In this document: positions 18,033 through 26,132 of the stretch, one piece after another
How positions within the stretch are numbered: position 1 is the first letter of the stretch
Layout of the letters: each line of letters begins with the position of its first letter
Origin: Clostridium gelidum
GTDB taxonomy: Bacteria > Bacillota > Clostridia > Clostridiales > Clostridiaceae
NCBI RefSeq assembly: GCF_019977655.1
Contig: NZ_AP024849.1
Location: forward strand, 1,001,001 to 1,065,000
DNA length: 64,000 bases
Reading direction: 5' to 3'
Program-made: the position numbers and the translations under genes
Notes under the pieces: model-generated
Told to the model about the DNA's origin: nothing
The model's input: only the letters and a program-made list of their open reading frames with translations
The model's database searches: none

Positions 18033-18388
18033 TTATAAATGAAAAATGTGAAATTATTAAAAAACAAAAGGAAAAGTGAGGACCCTAATTTATATTTGGG
18101 TTCTTCATATAATAAAAGTTAAAAATTTTTTTTGAATCAGTTCTATATAAGTTGCACTAATGACTTTGTAATACATTTTATCCCAATATCCATGTTATTT
18201 AGGTATTGATTGAAATTTTATAATTCACTATAAAGGATTAATCACAACTTATATAGTTAAGAAGAAAATAATTGTGAAATATTATAAAAAAAGAGTTGTA
18301 ATAACCAGTTTTAATAGATTTTTTTGTTATTTTTGAAATATTATAAAAAAAATTTCACTAAAGCCTTTAAAATTTCATCAAGGTGTTT
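18033..18388. other. Intergenic region rpoN-cggR
   Basis: AT-rich. It contains a family C repeat (18071-18110) and two copies of GAAATATTATAAAAAAA (18274-18290 and 18333-18349), of unknown meaning. Confidence 0.4.
18071..18110. repeat. Family C hairpin repeat, copy 2 (partial)
   Basis: AAGTGAGGACCCTAATTTAT followed by ATTTGGGTTCTTCAT resembles the first hairpin of the copy at 1562. The second hairpin is absent here. It lies 38 nt after rpoN and could serve as its terminator. Confidence 0.45.
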
Positions 18389-18437
18389 TATAATAATAGA
18401 TGTGGGACATAATGAAATGATATGGGACACTTAGTGA
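18366..18437 (+). promoter_or_regulatory. cggR-gap promoter and CggR operator
   Basis: A -10 TATAAT (18389-18394) with TTTAAA 17 nt upstream (18366-18371). Immediately downstream, GGGAC occurs at 18404-18408 and again at 18424-18428, exactly 20 bp apart, the second followed by six bases and TGAC. The Bacillus subtilis CggR operator is a direct repeat of GGGAC-N6-TGTC with the same 20-bp period. The position just after the transcription start fits autorepression relieved by fructose-1,6-bisphosphate. Confidence 0.75.
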
Positions 18438-18454
18438 CCAAGGGAGTGCTGGAG

Positions 18455-19501
18455 TTGCAGGAAATATTAGAATTGCAGAAAAAGATAGTTCCTGAGCTCG
18501 TAAATACATTAGAAAAAAGGTATAACGTACTCAGAACAATTTGTCATAATGAACCAATAGGAAGAAGAGTCCTTGCTGAAATGTTAAATGTTGGGGAAAG
18601 AACAGCAAGAACAGAAATAGGTTTTTTAAAGGAACAAGGATTAATTGAAATAAATACTTCTGGAATGACAGTTACAAGTGAAGGAATAGAAATTATATTT
18701 AAATTAAATGATTTTATTCATGAAATAAAAGGTCTTTCGGAAGTTGAAAAGAAAATAGAATCTTTTCTTAATTTAAAAAAAGTAATCATAGTCCCAGGAG
18801 ATATTGAAGAAAATCCTTTAGTATTAAAGGATTTAGGTAAAGCTTGTGCAAATTATGTAAAAGATGTTTTAGAAGATAATTCTATTATAGCTTTAACAGG
18901 TGGAAGCACATTAAAAGAAGTTGTAGAAGCATTTCCTAAAATAACAAGTTTATCAAAAATCCAAGTAGTACCAGCAAGAGGTGGAATGGGTAAAAAGGTT
19001 GAAACTCAAGCAAATACTTTAGCTGCTACCTTAGCCAAAAAGCTAAATGGTACTTATAAAATGCTTCATATTTCAGAAAACTTAAGTTTAGATATAATAG
19101 ATACATTACTTAAGGAAGAAGCTGTTAAAGCAGTAATAGATACTATACATAAAGCAGATATATTGATATATGGTATAGGTAATGCTGTTCAGATGGCAAG
19201 AAAAAGAGGAGTTCCGCAGCTTGAAATAGATAATTTAATTAATCAAGGAGCTGTTGGAGAAGCATTTGGATGTTATTTTAACAAAGACTCAGAAATAATC
19301 TCAGAAACTACCGCCGTTGGAATCAAAATTAATGAAGCAAGACAAATAAAAACACATATTGCAGTGGCTGGTGGGCAGAATAAAGTTGAGTCGATAATAT
19401 CAACTGAATTTAATGACGTAAATGGAGTATTAGTTACAGATGAGGCAACAGCCTATGGAATACTAAAGAGGCTAGATAATAAAATTCAGTTATTAAAGTA
19501 G
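18455..19501 (+). CDS. cggR: Central glycolytic genes regulator CggR (SorC/DeoR family)
   Basis: A 348-residue repressor. The N-terminal winged HTH (about 25-85, IGRRVLAEMLNVGERTARTEIGFL) is followed by a sugar-phosphate-binding SorC domain with LTGGSTLKEV, ARGGMG and YGIGNAVQMA loops. It controls the gap-pgk-tpi cluster that follows and responds to fructose-1,6-bisphosphate in Bacillus. The frame opens at an ATG at 18422, but that ATG lies inside the operator. The TTG at 18455 is 8 nt after AGGGAG and gives the usual family length of about 340. gap follows after 51 nt. Confidence 0.92.
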   Translation: MQEILELQKKIVPELVNTLEKRYNVLRTICHNEPIGRRVLAEMLNVGERTARTEIGFLKEQGLIEINTSGMTVTSEGIEIIFKLNDFIHEIKGLSEVEKKIESFLNLKKVIIVPGDIEENPLVLKDLGKACANYVKDVLEDNSIIALTGGSTLKEVVEAFPKITSLSKIQVVPARGGMGKKVETQANTLAATLAKKLNGTYKMLHISENLSLDIIDTLLKEEAVKAVIDTIHKADILIYGIGNAVQMARKRGVPQLEIDNLINQGAVGEAFGCYFNKDSEIISETTAVGIKINEARQIKTHIAVAGGQNKVESIISTEFNDVNGVLVTDEATAYGILKRLDNKIQLLK

Positions 19502-19552
19502 TTTGTAAAATTTATTTTTATAAAAAAGAAAAAATATTAGGAGGTAATTGTA

Positions 19553-20554
19553 ATGGTAAACGTAGCAATTAATGGTTTTGGAAGAATAGGAAGATTGGCT
19601 TTAAGATTAATGATTAAAAACCCTGAATTTAATGTGGTTGCAATCAATGATTTAACAGATGCTAAAATGTTAGCTCACTTATTCAAATATGATTCAGCTC
19701 AAGGTAGATTCGATGGAACAGTTGAAGTTAAAGAAGGAGCTTTCGTAGTAAACGGAAAGGAAATCAAAGTAACTGCTGATTCTAACCCAGCAAACTTACC
19801 ATGGGGAGAATTAAAAGTAGATATCGTTTTAGAATGTACTGGATTCTTTGCAACAAAAGAAAAGGCTTCAGCTCATATTAAAGCAGGTGCTAAAAAAGTT
19901 GTTATATCAGCTCCAGCAGGAAATGATCTACCAACAGTAGTATTTAATGTAAATCACGAAATATTAAAGGCATCAGATACAGTTATTTCAGGTGCTTCAT
20001 GTACTACTAACTGTTTAGCTCCATTTGCTAAAGTATTAAGCGATCAATTTGGATTACAAAAAGGATTCATGACTACAATCCATTCTTATACTAACGATCA
20101 AAATACTTTAGATGCTCCACACAGAAATGGTGATTTAAGAAGAGCTAGAGCTGCTGCAGCTTCAATAATTCCTAACTCAACTGGTGCTGCTAAAGCAATC
20201 GGATTAGTTATTCCAGCATTAGTTGGAAAATTAGATGGAGGAGCTCAAAGAGTTCCAACAATAACTGGTTCATTAACTGAATTAGTTTGTACTTTAGATA
20301 AGAAAGTAACTGTAGATGAACTTAATGCTGCTATGAAAGCTGCTGCAACTGAATCATTTGGTTATACTGAAGATCCAATAGTTTCTTGTGATATTATCGG
20401 AAGTAGCTTCGGATCATTATTCGATGGAACTCAAACTAAGGTTATGGAAGTTAATGGAGAACAATTAGTTAAAGTAGCTTCTTGGTACGATAATGAAATG
20501 TCATACACTAACCAATTAGTAAGAACTTTAGGATACTTTGCTAACTTAAAGTAA
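19553..20554 (+). CDS. gapA: Glyceraldehyde-3-phosphate dehydrogenase
   Basis: A 333-residue NAD-dependent GAPDH that converts glyceraldehyde-3-phosphate to 1,3-bisphosphoglycerate. The N-terminal Rossmann motif is INGFGRIGRLALR; the catalytic cysteine is in SGASCTTNCLAPFAK (about 152); the C-terminal SWYDNEMSYTNQLVRT block is complete. TAGGAGGTAATTG precedes the ATG. Codon use is strongly biased, as expected for high expression. It lies 51 nt after cggR and before a hairpin at 20608, after which pgk follows. Confidence 0.97.
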   Translation: MVNVAINGFGRIGRLALRLMIKNPEFNVVAINDLTDAKMLAHLFKYDSAQGRFDGTVEVKEGAFVVNGKEIKVTADSNPANLPWGELKVDIVLECTGFFATKEKASAHIKAGAKKVVISAPAGNDLPTVVFNVNHEILKASDTVISGASCTTNCLAPFAKVLSDQFGLQKGFMTTIHSYTNDQNTLDAPHRNGDLRRARAAAASIIPNSTGAAKAIGLVIPALVGKLDGGAQRVPTITGSLTELVCTLDKKVTVDELNAAMKAAATESFGYTEDPIVSCDIIGSSFGSLFDGTQTKVMEVNGEQLVKVASWYDNEMSYTNQLVRTLGYFANLK

Positions 20555-20607
20555 TTTAAATTAAACTAATTTTAAACATAATGCGCAAATTTATGTTAAA
20601 AAGAATA

Positions 20608-20646
20608 AGTCTGGTTTTGTAGTATAAGGCTATAAAGCCAGACTAT
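20608..20646 (+). terminator. Hairpin between gapA and pgk
   Basis: AGTCTGGTTTT pairs with AAAGCCAGACT (one wobble) around a 15-nt loop, followed by ATTTTA. It may partially terminate or set a processing point, making gap mRNA more abundant than the downstream genes. Confidence 0.65.
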
Positions 20647-20694
20647 TTTAAAATATTCAGATAAAATTAAAATAAATTTTTGAGGTGAATTTTA

Positions 20695-21873
20695 ATGGAT
20701 TTCAATAAAAAAACAATTGAAGATATAGATGTAAACGGAAAGAAAGTTTTAGTTAGATGTGACTTTAATGTACCATTAAAAGATGGTGTTATAACTGATG
20801 AAAACAGATTAGCTGGAGCACTTCCAACAATAAAGTATTTAGTTGCACACAATGCAAAGGTTATCCTTTGCTCACATTTAGGAAAAGATGCTTCTAAATC
20901 ATTAGCTCCAGTAGCTGTAAGATTAACTGAAATGCTAGGTAAAGAAGTTATTTTTGCTAGAGATGAAGAAGTTGTTGGTGAAAACGCTAAAAAAGCTGTT
21001 GCTGACATGAAAGATGGAGACATCGTATTATTAGAAAACACTAGATGTAGAAAAGAAGAAACTAAGAATCTTCCAGAATTCTCTAAAGAATTAGCTTCAT
21101 TAGCTGATGTATTTGTTAATGATGCATTTGGAACAGCTCATAGAGCTCATTGTTCAACAGTTGGAGTAACTGATTATCTTAAAACTGCTGTATGTGGATA
21201 CTTAATTCAAAAAGAATTGAAATTCTTAGGAAATGCAGTTGAAAGTCCAGTAAAACCTTTTGTTGCTATCTTAGGTGGAGCAAAAGTTTCAGATAAGATT
21301 GCTGTTATCAATAACCTTTTAGATAAAGTTAACACAATAATCATTGGTGGTGGAATGGCTTATACATTCTTAAAAGCTCAAGGATATGAAATTGGAACTT
21401 CTTTAGTTGAAGAAGACAGACTTGACTATGCTAAAGAAATGATTGCAAAAGCTAAAGAAAAGGGCGTTAAGTTCTTATTACCAGTAGATCACAGAATTGC
21501 TGCAGAATTCAAAGATGTTGAAGCTGTAGTTACAGAAGACCAAAACATTCCAGCTGGAAGCATGGGATTAGACATCGGACCAAAGACAGACGTTTTATAT
21601 GCTGATGCTATTAAAGATGCTAAGACAGTAATTTGGAATGGACCAATGGGAGTATTCGAATTCGAAAACTTCAATAAGGGTACAATTGCAGTAGCTAAGG
21701 CTATGGCAGATGCTGATGCTACTACTATTATAGGTGGTGGAGATTCAGCTGCAGCTGTAAATATTTTGGGATTTGGAGATAAGATGACTCATATTTCAAC
21801 TGGTGGTGGAGCATCACTTGAATTCTTAGAAGGTAAAGAATTACCAGGGATTTCAGCATTAAACAATAAGTAG
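20695..21873 (+). CDS. pgk: Phosphoglycerate kinase
   Basis: A 392-residue kinase that transfers phosphate from 1,3-bisphosphoglycerate to ADP. The N-terminal domain has RCDFNVPLKDG and the substrate-binding SHLGKD and RAHCSTVG segments. The C-terminal nucleotide domain has AILGGAKVSDKI, NGPMGVFE and the GGGDSAAAV loop. AGGTGAATTTT precedes the ATG. It is third in the cggR-gap-pgk-tpi cluster; 140 bp separate it from gap. Confidence 0.97.
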   Translation: MDFNKKTIEDIDVNGKKVLVRCDFNVPLKDGVITDENRLAGALPTIKYLVAHNAKVILCSHLGKDASKSLAPVAVRLTEMLGKEVIFARDEEVVGENAKKAVADMKDGDIVLLENTRCRKEETKNLPEFSKELASLADVFVNDAFGTAHRAHCSTVGVTDYLKTAVCGYLIQKELKFLGNAVESPVKPFVAILGGAKVSDKIAVINNLLDKVNTIIIGGGMAYTFLKAQGYEIGTSLVEEDRLDYAKEMIAKAKEKGVKFLLPVDHRIAAEFKDVEAVVTEDQNIPAGSMGLDIGPKTDVLYADAIKDAKTVIWNGPMGVFEFENFNKGTIAVAKAMADADATTIIGGGDSAAAVNILGFGDKMTHISTGGGASLEFLEGKELPGISALNNK

Positions 21874-21910
21874 TAGTAAACCTAATTATAGTGTTAGTTA
21901 TTATTTTTTG

Positions 21911-21932
21911 AATAATAATAATAATAATAATA
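21911..21932 (+). repeat. AAT trinucleotide microsatellite
   Basis: Seven AAT units in the pgk-tpiA spacer, 38 bp past the pgk stop. Non-coding; length may vary between strains. Confidence 0.7.
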
Positions 21933-22036
21933 ACTGGTATACTTAATGTAAGTAAATTCAAAATAGTAATTACTAATAAAAGTATAATTAATAAATCATT
22001 TAATTAGTAGATAAGAAGAAAATCTTTATGAAATTT

Positions 22037-22066
22037 AGGAAGCTTTCGGCCGGAAGCTTCTTATAA
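22037..22066 (+). terminator. Hairpin before tpiA
   Basis: GAAGCTTTCGG and CCGGAAGCTTC form an almost perfect palindrome (one wobble), followed by TTATAAAAATTT, 25 nt before tpiA. This could be an attenuator, a processing site or a leaky terminator. Confidence 0.5.
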
Positions 22067-22090
22067 AAATTTAAGCATGAGGTGAATATA

Positions 22091-22837
22091 ATGAGAAAAG
22101 CGATTATTGCAGGAAACTGGAAAATGAACAAAACTGCTCTAGAAGCAGTTAAAATGGTAGAAGAATTAAAGCCATTAGTTAAGGATGCTACATGTGATGT
22201 AGTTGTATGTCCTACTTTTGTATGCTTAGATGCTGTTAAAAAAGCAGTAGCTGGATCAAACATAAAGGTTGCAGCACAAAACATGCACTTTGAAGAAAAT
22301 GGAGCTTTCACAGGAGAAGTTTCTCCAAGTATGTTAGAAGCCATGAAAATTGATTATGTTGTTTTAGGTCACAGTGAAAGAAGAGAATACTTCAATGAAA
22401 CCGATGAAGCATTAAACAAAAAAGTTAAAAAAGCTTTTGAACACAATATTACTCCAATCCTTTGTTGTGGAGAATCTTTAGAACAAAGAGAAAATGGAAC
22501 TACAAATACAGTTATAGAAGCTCAAATCAAAGTTGATATAGCTGGATTAAAGAATGATCAAGCAGAAAAACTTGTTATAGCTTACGAACCAATTTGGGCA
22601 ATAGGAACAGGTAAAACTGCTACTGATGAACAAGCAAATGAAACAATTAAAGCTATAAGAGCTATGGTTGCTGAAATGTATGGATCAGAAGTTGCTGATA
22701 AAGTTAGAATCCAATACGGTGGATCAGTTAAACCAAACACAATTAAAGCTCAAATGGAAATGTCTGATATAGACGGAGCATTAGTTGGTGGAGCTAGTTT
22801 AATTGCTGCTGATTTCTCTGCAATAGCTAATTATTAA
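22091..22837 (+). CDS. tpiA: Triosephosphate isomerase
   Basis: A 248-residue TIM-barrel enzyme that interconverts dihydroxyacetone phosphate and glyceraldehyde-3-phosphate. It shows GNWKMNK with the catalytic Lys, LGHSERR with the catalytic His, AYEPIWAIGTGKT with the catalytic Glu and flexible loop 6, and the YGGSVKP phosphate loop. A GTG at 22082 opens the frame, but GAGGTG is the ribosome site and the ATG at 22091 is the start. Followed by a strong terminator, so it closes the cggR cluster transcript. Confidence 0.97.
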   Translation: MRKAIIAGNWKMNKTALEAVKMVEELKPLVKDATCDVVVCPTFVCLDAVKKAVAGSNIKVAAQNMHFEENGAFTGEVSPSMLEAMKIDYVVLGHSERREYFNETDEALNKKVKKAFEHNITPILCCGESLEQRENGTTNTVIEAQIKVDIAGLKNDQAEKLVIAYEPIWAIGTGKTATDEQANETIKAIRAMVAEMYGSEVADKVRIQYGGSVKPNTIKAQMEMSDIDGALVGGASLIAADFSAIANY

Positions 22838-22848
22838 TATTATCTTTT

Positions 22849-22898
22849 AAAAGCTATCTTGAAATGATTATAAATCATTTCGAGATAGCTTTTTTATT
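22849..22898 (+). terminator. Terminator after tpiA
   Basis: A 20-bp stem with one wobble (22849-22868 with 22873-22892), 4-nt loop, then a T-run. It separates the tpiA and gpmI transcripts. Confidence 0.9.
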
Positions 22899-22990
22899 AA
22901 CATTTAAAAAAGTATTTCAATACAATAAAAGTTAGTTTAAGCTGAATTTTATATAATTAGTTTATACTTAGCACTTGTAATGTTTATAAG

Positions 22991-23019
22991 TTGCAATAAA
23001 TGCAAAAAAATAATATAAT
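22991..23019 (+). promoter_or_regulatory. gpmI promoter
   Basis: TTGCAA (22991-22996), 17-nt spacer, TATAAT (23014-23019). With the terminator just upstream this shows gpmI is transcribed separately from cggR-tpiA. Confidence 0.65.
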
Positions 23020-23099
23020 TTAATAGATGAAATATAGTATATAAAAAGTAAAATTAATATATTATGATCTAAAATTAAGGAAATTTGGAGGGATAGGAA

Positions 23100-24626
23100 A
23101 TGTCAAAAAAACCTGTTATGTTAATGATATTAGACGGTTTTGGAATTGCACCAAAATCAGAAGGAAATGCTGTAACTTTAGCAAAGAAGCCTAATTTAGA
23201 TAAATTATTTGAAAAATATCCTACTTCACAATTACAAGCAAGTGGAATGCCAGTTGGATTACCAGAAGGTCAAATGGGTAATTCAGAAGTTGGACATTTA
23301 AATATTGGATCAGGTAGAATAGTATACCAAGAATTAACTAGAATTACAAAAGCAATTTCAGATGGAGATTTCTTTGAAAATGAAGCTCTTAAGATAGCTA
23401 TGGATAATGCAAAGAAAAGTGGATCAGCTTTGCACTTAATGGGACTTTTATCAGACGGTGGGGTTCACTCGCATATTGATCATTTAAGAGGACTATTAGA
23501 ATTTGCTAAAAAAGAAGGAGTTCAAAATGTTTATCTTCATGCCTTTATGGATGGAAGAGATGTACCACCTTCATCAGGAAAAAAATTTGTAGAAAAAACT
23601 GAGAAAATTATGGCTGAAGTAGGCGTAGGTAAGATTGCTACTATAAGTGGTAGATATTATGCTATGGATAGAGATAACAGATGGGAAAGAGTTGAACTTG
23701 CATATAATGCATTAGTTTTAGGAAAAGGTGAAACTGCAAATAGCGCAGTAGAAGCTATGGAAAATTCATATCACGATAATAAAACTGATGAATTTGTTCT
23801 ACCAACAGTAATAATTGAAGGTGGGAAAATTAAAAATGAAGATTCAGTTATATTCTTTAACTTTAGACCAGATAGAGCTAGAGAAATAACTAGAGCTATT
23901 AACGATAAAGAATTTGCTGGATTTAAGAGAGAAACTTTAAATCTTACTTTTGTAACAATGACTCAATATGATAAGACTTTAGAAGGCGTAAATGTTGCAT
24001 ATACTCCACAAACTTTAGCTAATACTCTTGGAGAATATGTAAGTAGTAAGGGGTTAAATCAATTAAGGATTGCTGAAACTGAAAAATATGCCCATGTTAC
24101 TTTCTTCTTTAATGGAGGAGTAGAAAAAGAAAATCCAGGTGAAGATAGAATAGTAATTCCTTCACCAAAGGTTGCAACTTATGACTTAAAGCCAGAAATG
24201 AGTGCATATGAAGTAACAGAAGAATTATTAGCTAGATTAGATAGTGATAAATATGACATGATAATCTTAAACTTTGCAAATCCAGATATGGTTGGTCATA
24301 CAGGAATTGTTGAAGCAGCTGTTAAAGCAATAGAAGCAGTTGATGAATGTGTGGGTAATGTTGTAAATAAGGTATTAGAAAAGGATGGATGTGTGTTTAT
24401 TACTGCAGACCATGGTAATGCTGAAACTATGATAGATTTCTCAACAGGAACTCCATTCACAGCTCATACTACACAACCAGTACCATTTGTTTGGGTATCA
24501 AATCATGCAGAAAATAAGAAGTTAAATGATGGAAAACTTGCTGATATTGCACCAACAATGTTAAATCAATTAGGTCTTGAAGTACCTGCTGAGATGACTG
24601 GAGACAATTTAGTAGTAAATAAATAA
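23100..24626 (+). CDS. gpmI: Cofactor-independent phosphoglycerate mutase
   Basis: A 508-residue manganese-dependent mutase (alkaline phosphatase superfamily) that interconverts 3- and 2-phosphoglycerate. The metal-binding MILDGFG motif is at the N-terminus, the catalytic serine in QMGNSEVGHLNIGSGR (about 62). The substrate loop YAMDRDNRW and the C-terminal metal ligands in ITADHGNAETM and AHTTQPVPF are present. GGAGGGATAGGAA precedes the ATG. Its own promoter is at 22991. No terminator follows directly; a repeat element occupies the next 300 bp and the first strong terminator is at 25005. Confidence 0.96.
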   Translation: MSKKPVMLMILDGFGIAPKSEGNAVTLAKKPNLDKLFEKYPTSQLQASGMPVGLPEGQMGNSEVGHLNIGSGRIVYQELTRITKAISDGDFFENEALKIAMDNAKKSGSALHLMGLLSDGGVHSHIDHLRGLLEFAKKEGVQNVYLHAFMDGRDVPPSSGKKFVEKTEKIMAEVGVGKIATISGRYYAMDRDNRWERVELAYNALVLGKGETANSAVEAMENSYHDNKTDEFVLPTVIIEGGKIKNEDSVIFFNFRPDRAREITRAINDKEFAGFKRETLNLTFVTMTQYDKTLEGVNVAYTPQTLANTLGEYVSSKGLNQLRIAETEKYAHVTFFFNGGVEKENPGEDRIVIPSPKVATYDLKPEMSAYEVTEELLARLDSDKYDMIILNFANPDMVGHTGIVEAAVKAIEAVDECVGNVVNKVLEKDGCVFITADHGNAETMIDFSTGTPFTAHTTQPVPFVWVSNHAENKKLNDGKLADIAPTMLNQLGLEVPAEMTGDNLVVNK

Positions 24627-24702
24627 ATTTAAGGCATATTAAAGAATATAATAAGTCTAACATAAATTACAATATTGGATTTATCATAGTCAAAAGGCCT
24701 TA

Positions 24703-24993
24703 AGGCACAATCAAAAAATAACAAGTCCATTTGCCAGCCTATTTTCCATCATAAATGAAGCTCGACTCGCTACGCTCTTCTTGAGTAAGCGATTCACACA
24801 AAATCATTTTTTAATGATATTAACACCCTTTGGTTGTTAACTAAGTTCGAAGAGCCAAATATAAAATTTGGGCTCTCACTTATCTGCTCATCGAGAAATT
24901 GACCTAATAGGCCTGCTATGAGGGCAATTTGTCTCCTTGCTTGATAAAAAATATTCATCGCAACTTTGGATTTGTTATTTATTTTCATGTGCC
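24703..24993 (-). repeat. Palindromic-end repeat, family A copy 2 (long form)
   Basis: Read on the minus strand it starts GGCACATGAAAATAAATAAC and ends GGACTTGTTATTTTTTGATTGTGCC in two parts, the same ends as the 113-bp copy at 53601-53713. The inner 180 bp is absent from the short copy. The ends are imperfect inverted repeats. The minus-strand frame from 24988 begins MKINNKSKVAMNIFY, closely matching MKINDKSRVTMNIFH of the short copy. Confidence 0.6.
24819..24885 (-). repeat. Family C two-hairpin repeat, copy 3 (nested)
   Basis: On the minus strand, GATAAGTGAGAGCCCAAATT continuing to TTCGAACTTAG, then a second hairpin (TTAACAACC/GGTGTTAA type, 24819-24840). It is close to the copy at 1562-1628 in both sequence and two-hairpin order. 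It lies inside the long family A element. Confidence 0.6.
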
Positions 24994-25004
24994 TATATAA
25001 TATT

Positions 25005-25047
25005 ACTGCCTTAAAATAATTATAAAATTATTTTAGGGCAGTTTTTA
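25005..25047 (+). terminator. Terminator, probably serving gpmI
   Basis: ACTGCCTTAAAATAAT pairs with ATTATTTTAGGGCAGT (one wobble), 5-nt loop, then TTTTT. It is 380 bp from the gpmI stop, with a repeat element between. Confidence 0.8.
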
Positions 25048-25180
25048 TGTATTTGAAAATAGTAATCCACAGAATTTTAAAGGAATAAAACTTGTAGGAT
25101 TTTAAAGAATGATTTGAGTAAAATTGCATAAACTAAATCTTAGATTAATATATTTATAAAAAGGATTTAAGGTTGATGAT

Positions 25181-25780
25181 ATGAAAAAAAATTTTGCATA
25201 CTCTGCTGATTTTGATGAAATTACTGAAAATTTATTTAGAGAAGCTAATTATCTCGGGCAAGGGAATAATGGAGTGGTGTACGAATTACCAAATAAAAAA
25301 GCTATTAAAATATTTTTGAGAAAAAAGGTATGTAATGATGAAGGAAATATTCTTGCTAAAACTAATGGATCTAAATATTTTCCGCATTTGTATAAAAGGG
25401 GGAAATTCTATGTCATAAGAGACATGGTAGAAGGCAACAGACTTGACAAATATATAAAGAAAAATGGGCTGAGTCAAAGATTAATCGAAAATATATATGA
25501 TTTACTATTAGAATTTAAAAGGCTTGAATTTAAAAAAATAGATATTAGATGCAAAGATATTTATGTATCAGATAATGAAAAGATTATGATAATAGACCCT
25601 AAAAAAGCATATACTAGAAAAGTTGATCATCCAAGGCATTTAATGAAAGGATTAAATAGAATTGGAGTATTAGAAGAATTTTTTAATGGTATAAGAAAAA
25701 TAGATTCAAAGATAACAATATCATGGGAATTGAAATTTAAAAGGTATTGTGAAAGGTCAAATTTATCTAGAATAGAATAG
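25181..25780 (+). CDS. Small protein-kinase-like protein
   Basis: A 199-residue protein with the N-lobe of a Ser/Thr kinase: glycine loop LGQGNNGVVYEL (about 28-39), VAIK-like lysine in KAIKIF and a hinge near FYVIRDMVEG. The catalytic loop reads DIRCKDIYVSDNEKIMIIDP. It resembles a kinase HxD...N / DFG region, but the HRD His is replaced and DFG becomes DPK. The C-lobe is short. It may be a minimal lipopolysaccharide-kinase-like enzyme or a pseudokinase. The ribosome site is weak (AAGGTTGATG). It lies between gpmI and eno, with its own terminator. Function unknown. Confidence 0.7.
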   Translation: MKKNFAYSADFDEITENLFREANYLGQGNNGVVYELPNKKAIKIFLRKKVCNDEGNILAKTNGSKYFPHLYKRGKFYVIRDMVEGNRLDKYIKKNGLSQRLIENIYDLLLEFKRLEFKKIDIRCKDIYVSDNEKIMIIDPKKAYTRKVDHPRHLMKGLNRIGVLEEFFNGIRKIDSKITISWELKFKRYCERSNLSRIE

Positions 25781-25837
25781 AAATAAAGATTAAATATATA
25801 TCCACAGTAGAAATCTTACTTATGTGGATAACCCACT

Positions 25838-25885
25838 AAATTGATACATGTTTATTCCTACGGAAAAAATATGTATCAATTTTTC
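25838..25885 (+). terminator. Terminator of the kinase-like gene
   Basis: AAATTGATACAT pairs with ATGTATCAATTT around a 21-nt loop, followed by TTCTGTTTGTTT. 57 nt after the stop. Confidence 0.7.
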
Positions 25886-26074
25886 TGTTTGTTTATGATC
25901 CTAAGCATGTTGGGTATAGAAATCAATGATACATATAAGCAAAACTTGCAGTGCAGGTATCTATATAATTTTAAATCATATGAATATTCTATATTAATAT
26001 GAATATTCATTTGATAATTTACTAATAATATTATGGTAAATGAAAAAAAAGCTTTTAAATTTGAATATTATGTA

Positions 26075-26113
26075 TTATAATTATATTGAGAATAATTCTC
26101 AATATAATTATAA
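26075..26113. promoter_or_regulatory. 39-bp palindrome before eno, Fur-like 7-1-7 core
   Basis: Perfect 18-bp arms (26075-26092 and 26096-26113) around TAA. The centre, TGAGAAT-A-ATTCTCA, is a 7-1-7 inverted repeat one symmetric base away from the Fur consensus TGATAAT-N-ATTATCA. TATAAT words lie in both arms (26076, 26103). It ends about 4 nt before the eno ribosome site, so it could also act as an mRNA hairpin. Confidence 0.5.
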
Positions 26114-26132
26114 AATGAGGAGGTAATATTAA

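Larger units (their letters stand above)
24627..25004. other. Gene-free composite repeat region
   Basis: Between gpmI and its nearest terminator. It is almost filled by family A copy 2 (24703-24993) with a family C element nested inside. A 64-codon minus-strand frame (24988 to 24794) runs through both. I treat it as part of the repeat, not a proven gene. Confidence 0.5.

Noticed and set aside
21905..21960. AAT array as a CRISPR or protein-coding repeat
   Set aside because: Seven simple trinucleotides, no spacers, non-coding spacer; just a microsatellite.
24794..24988. 64-codon minus-strand frame after gpmI as an independent gene
   Set aside because: It runs through two nested repeats and has no ribosome site; only the first 15 residues are shared with another copy. 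Kept as part of the repeat.
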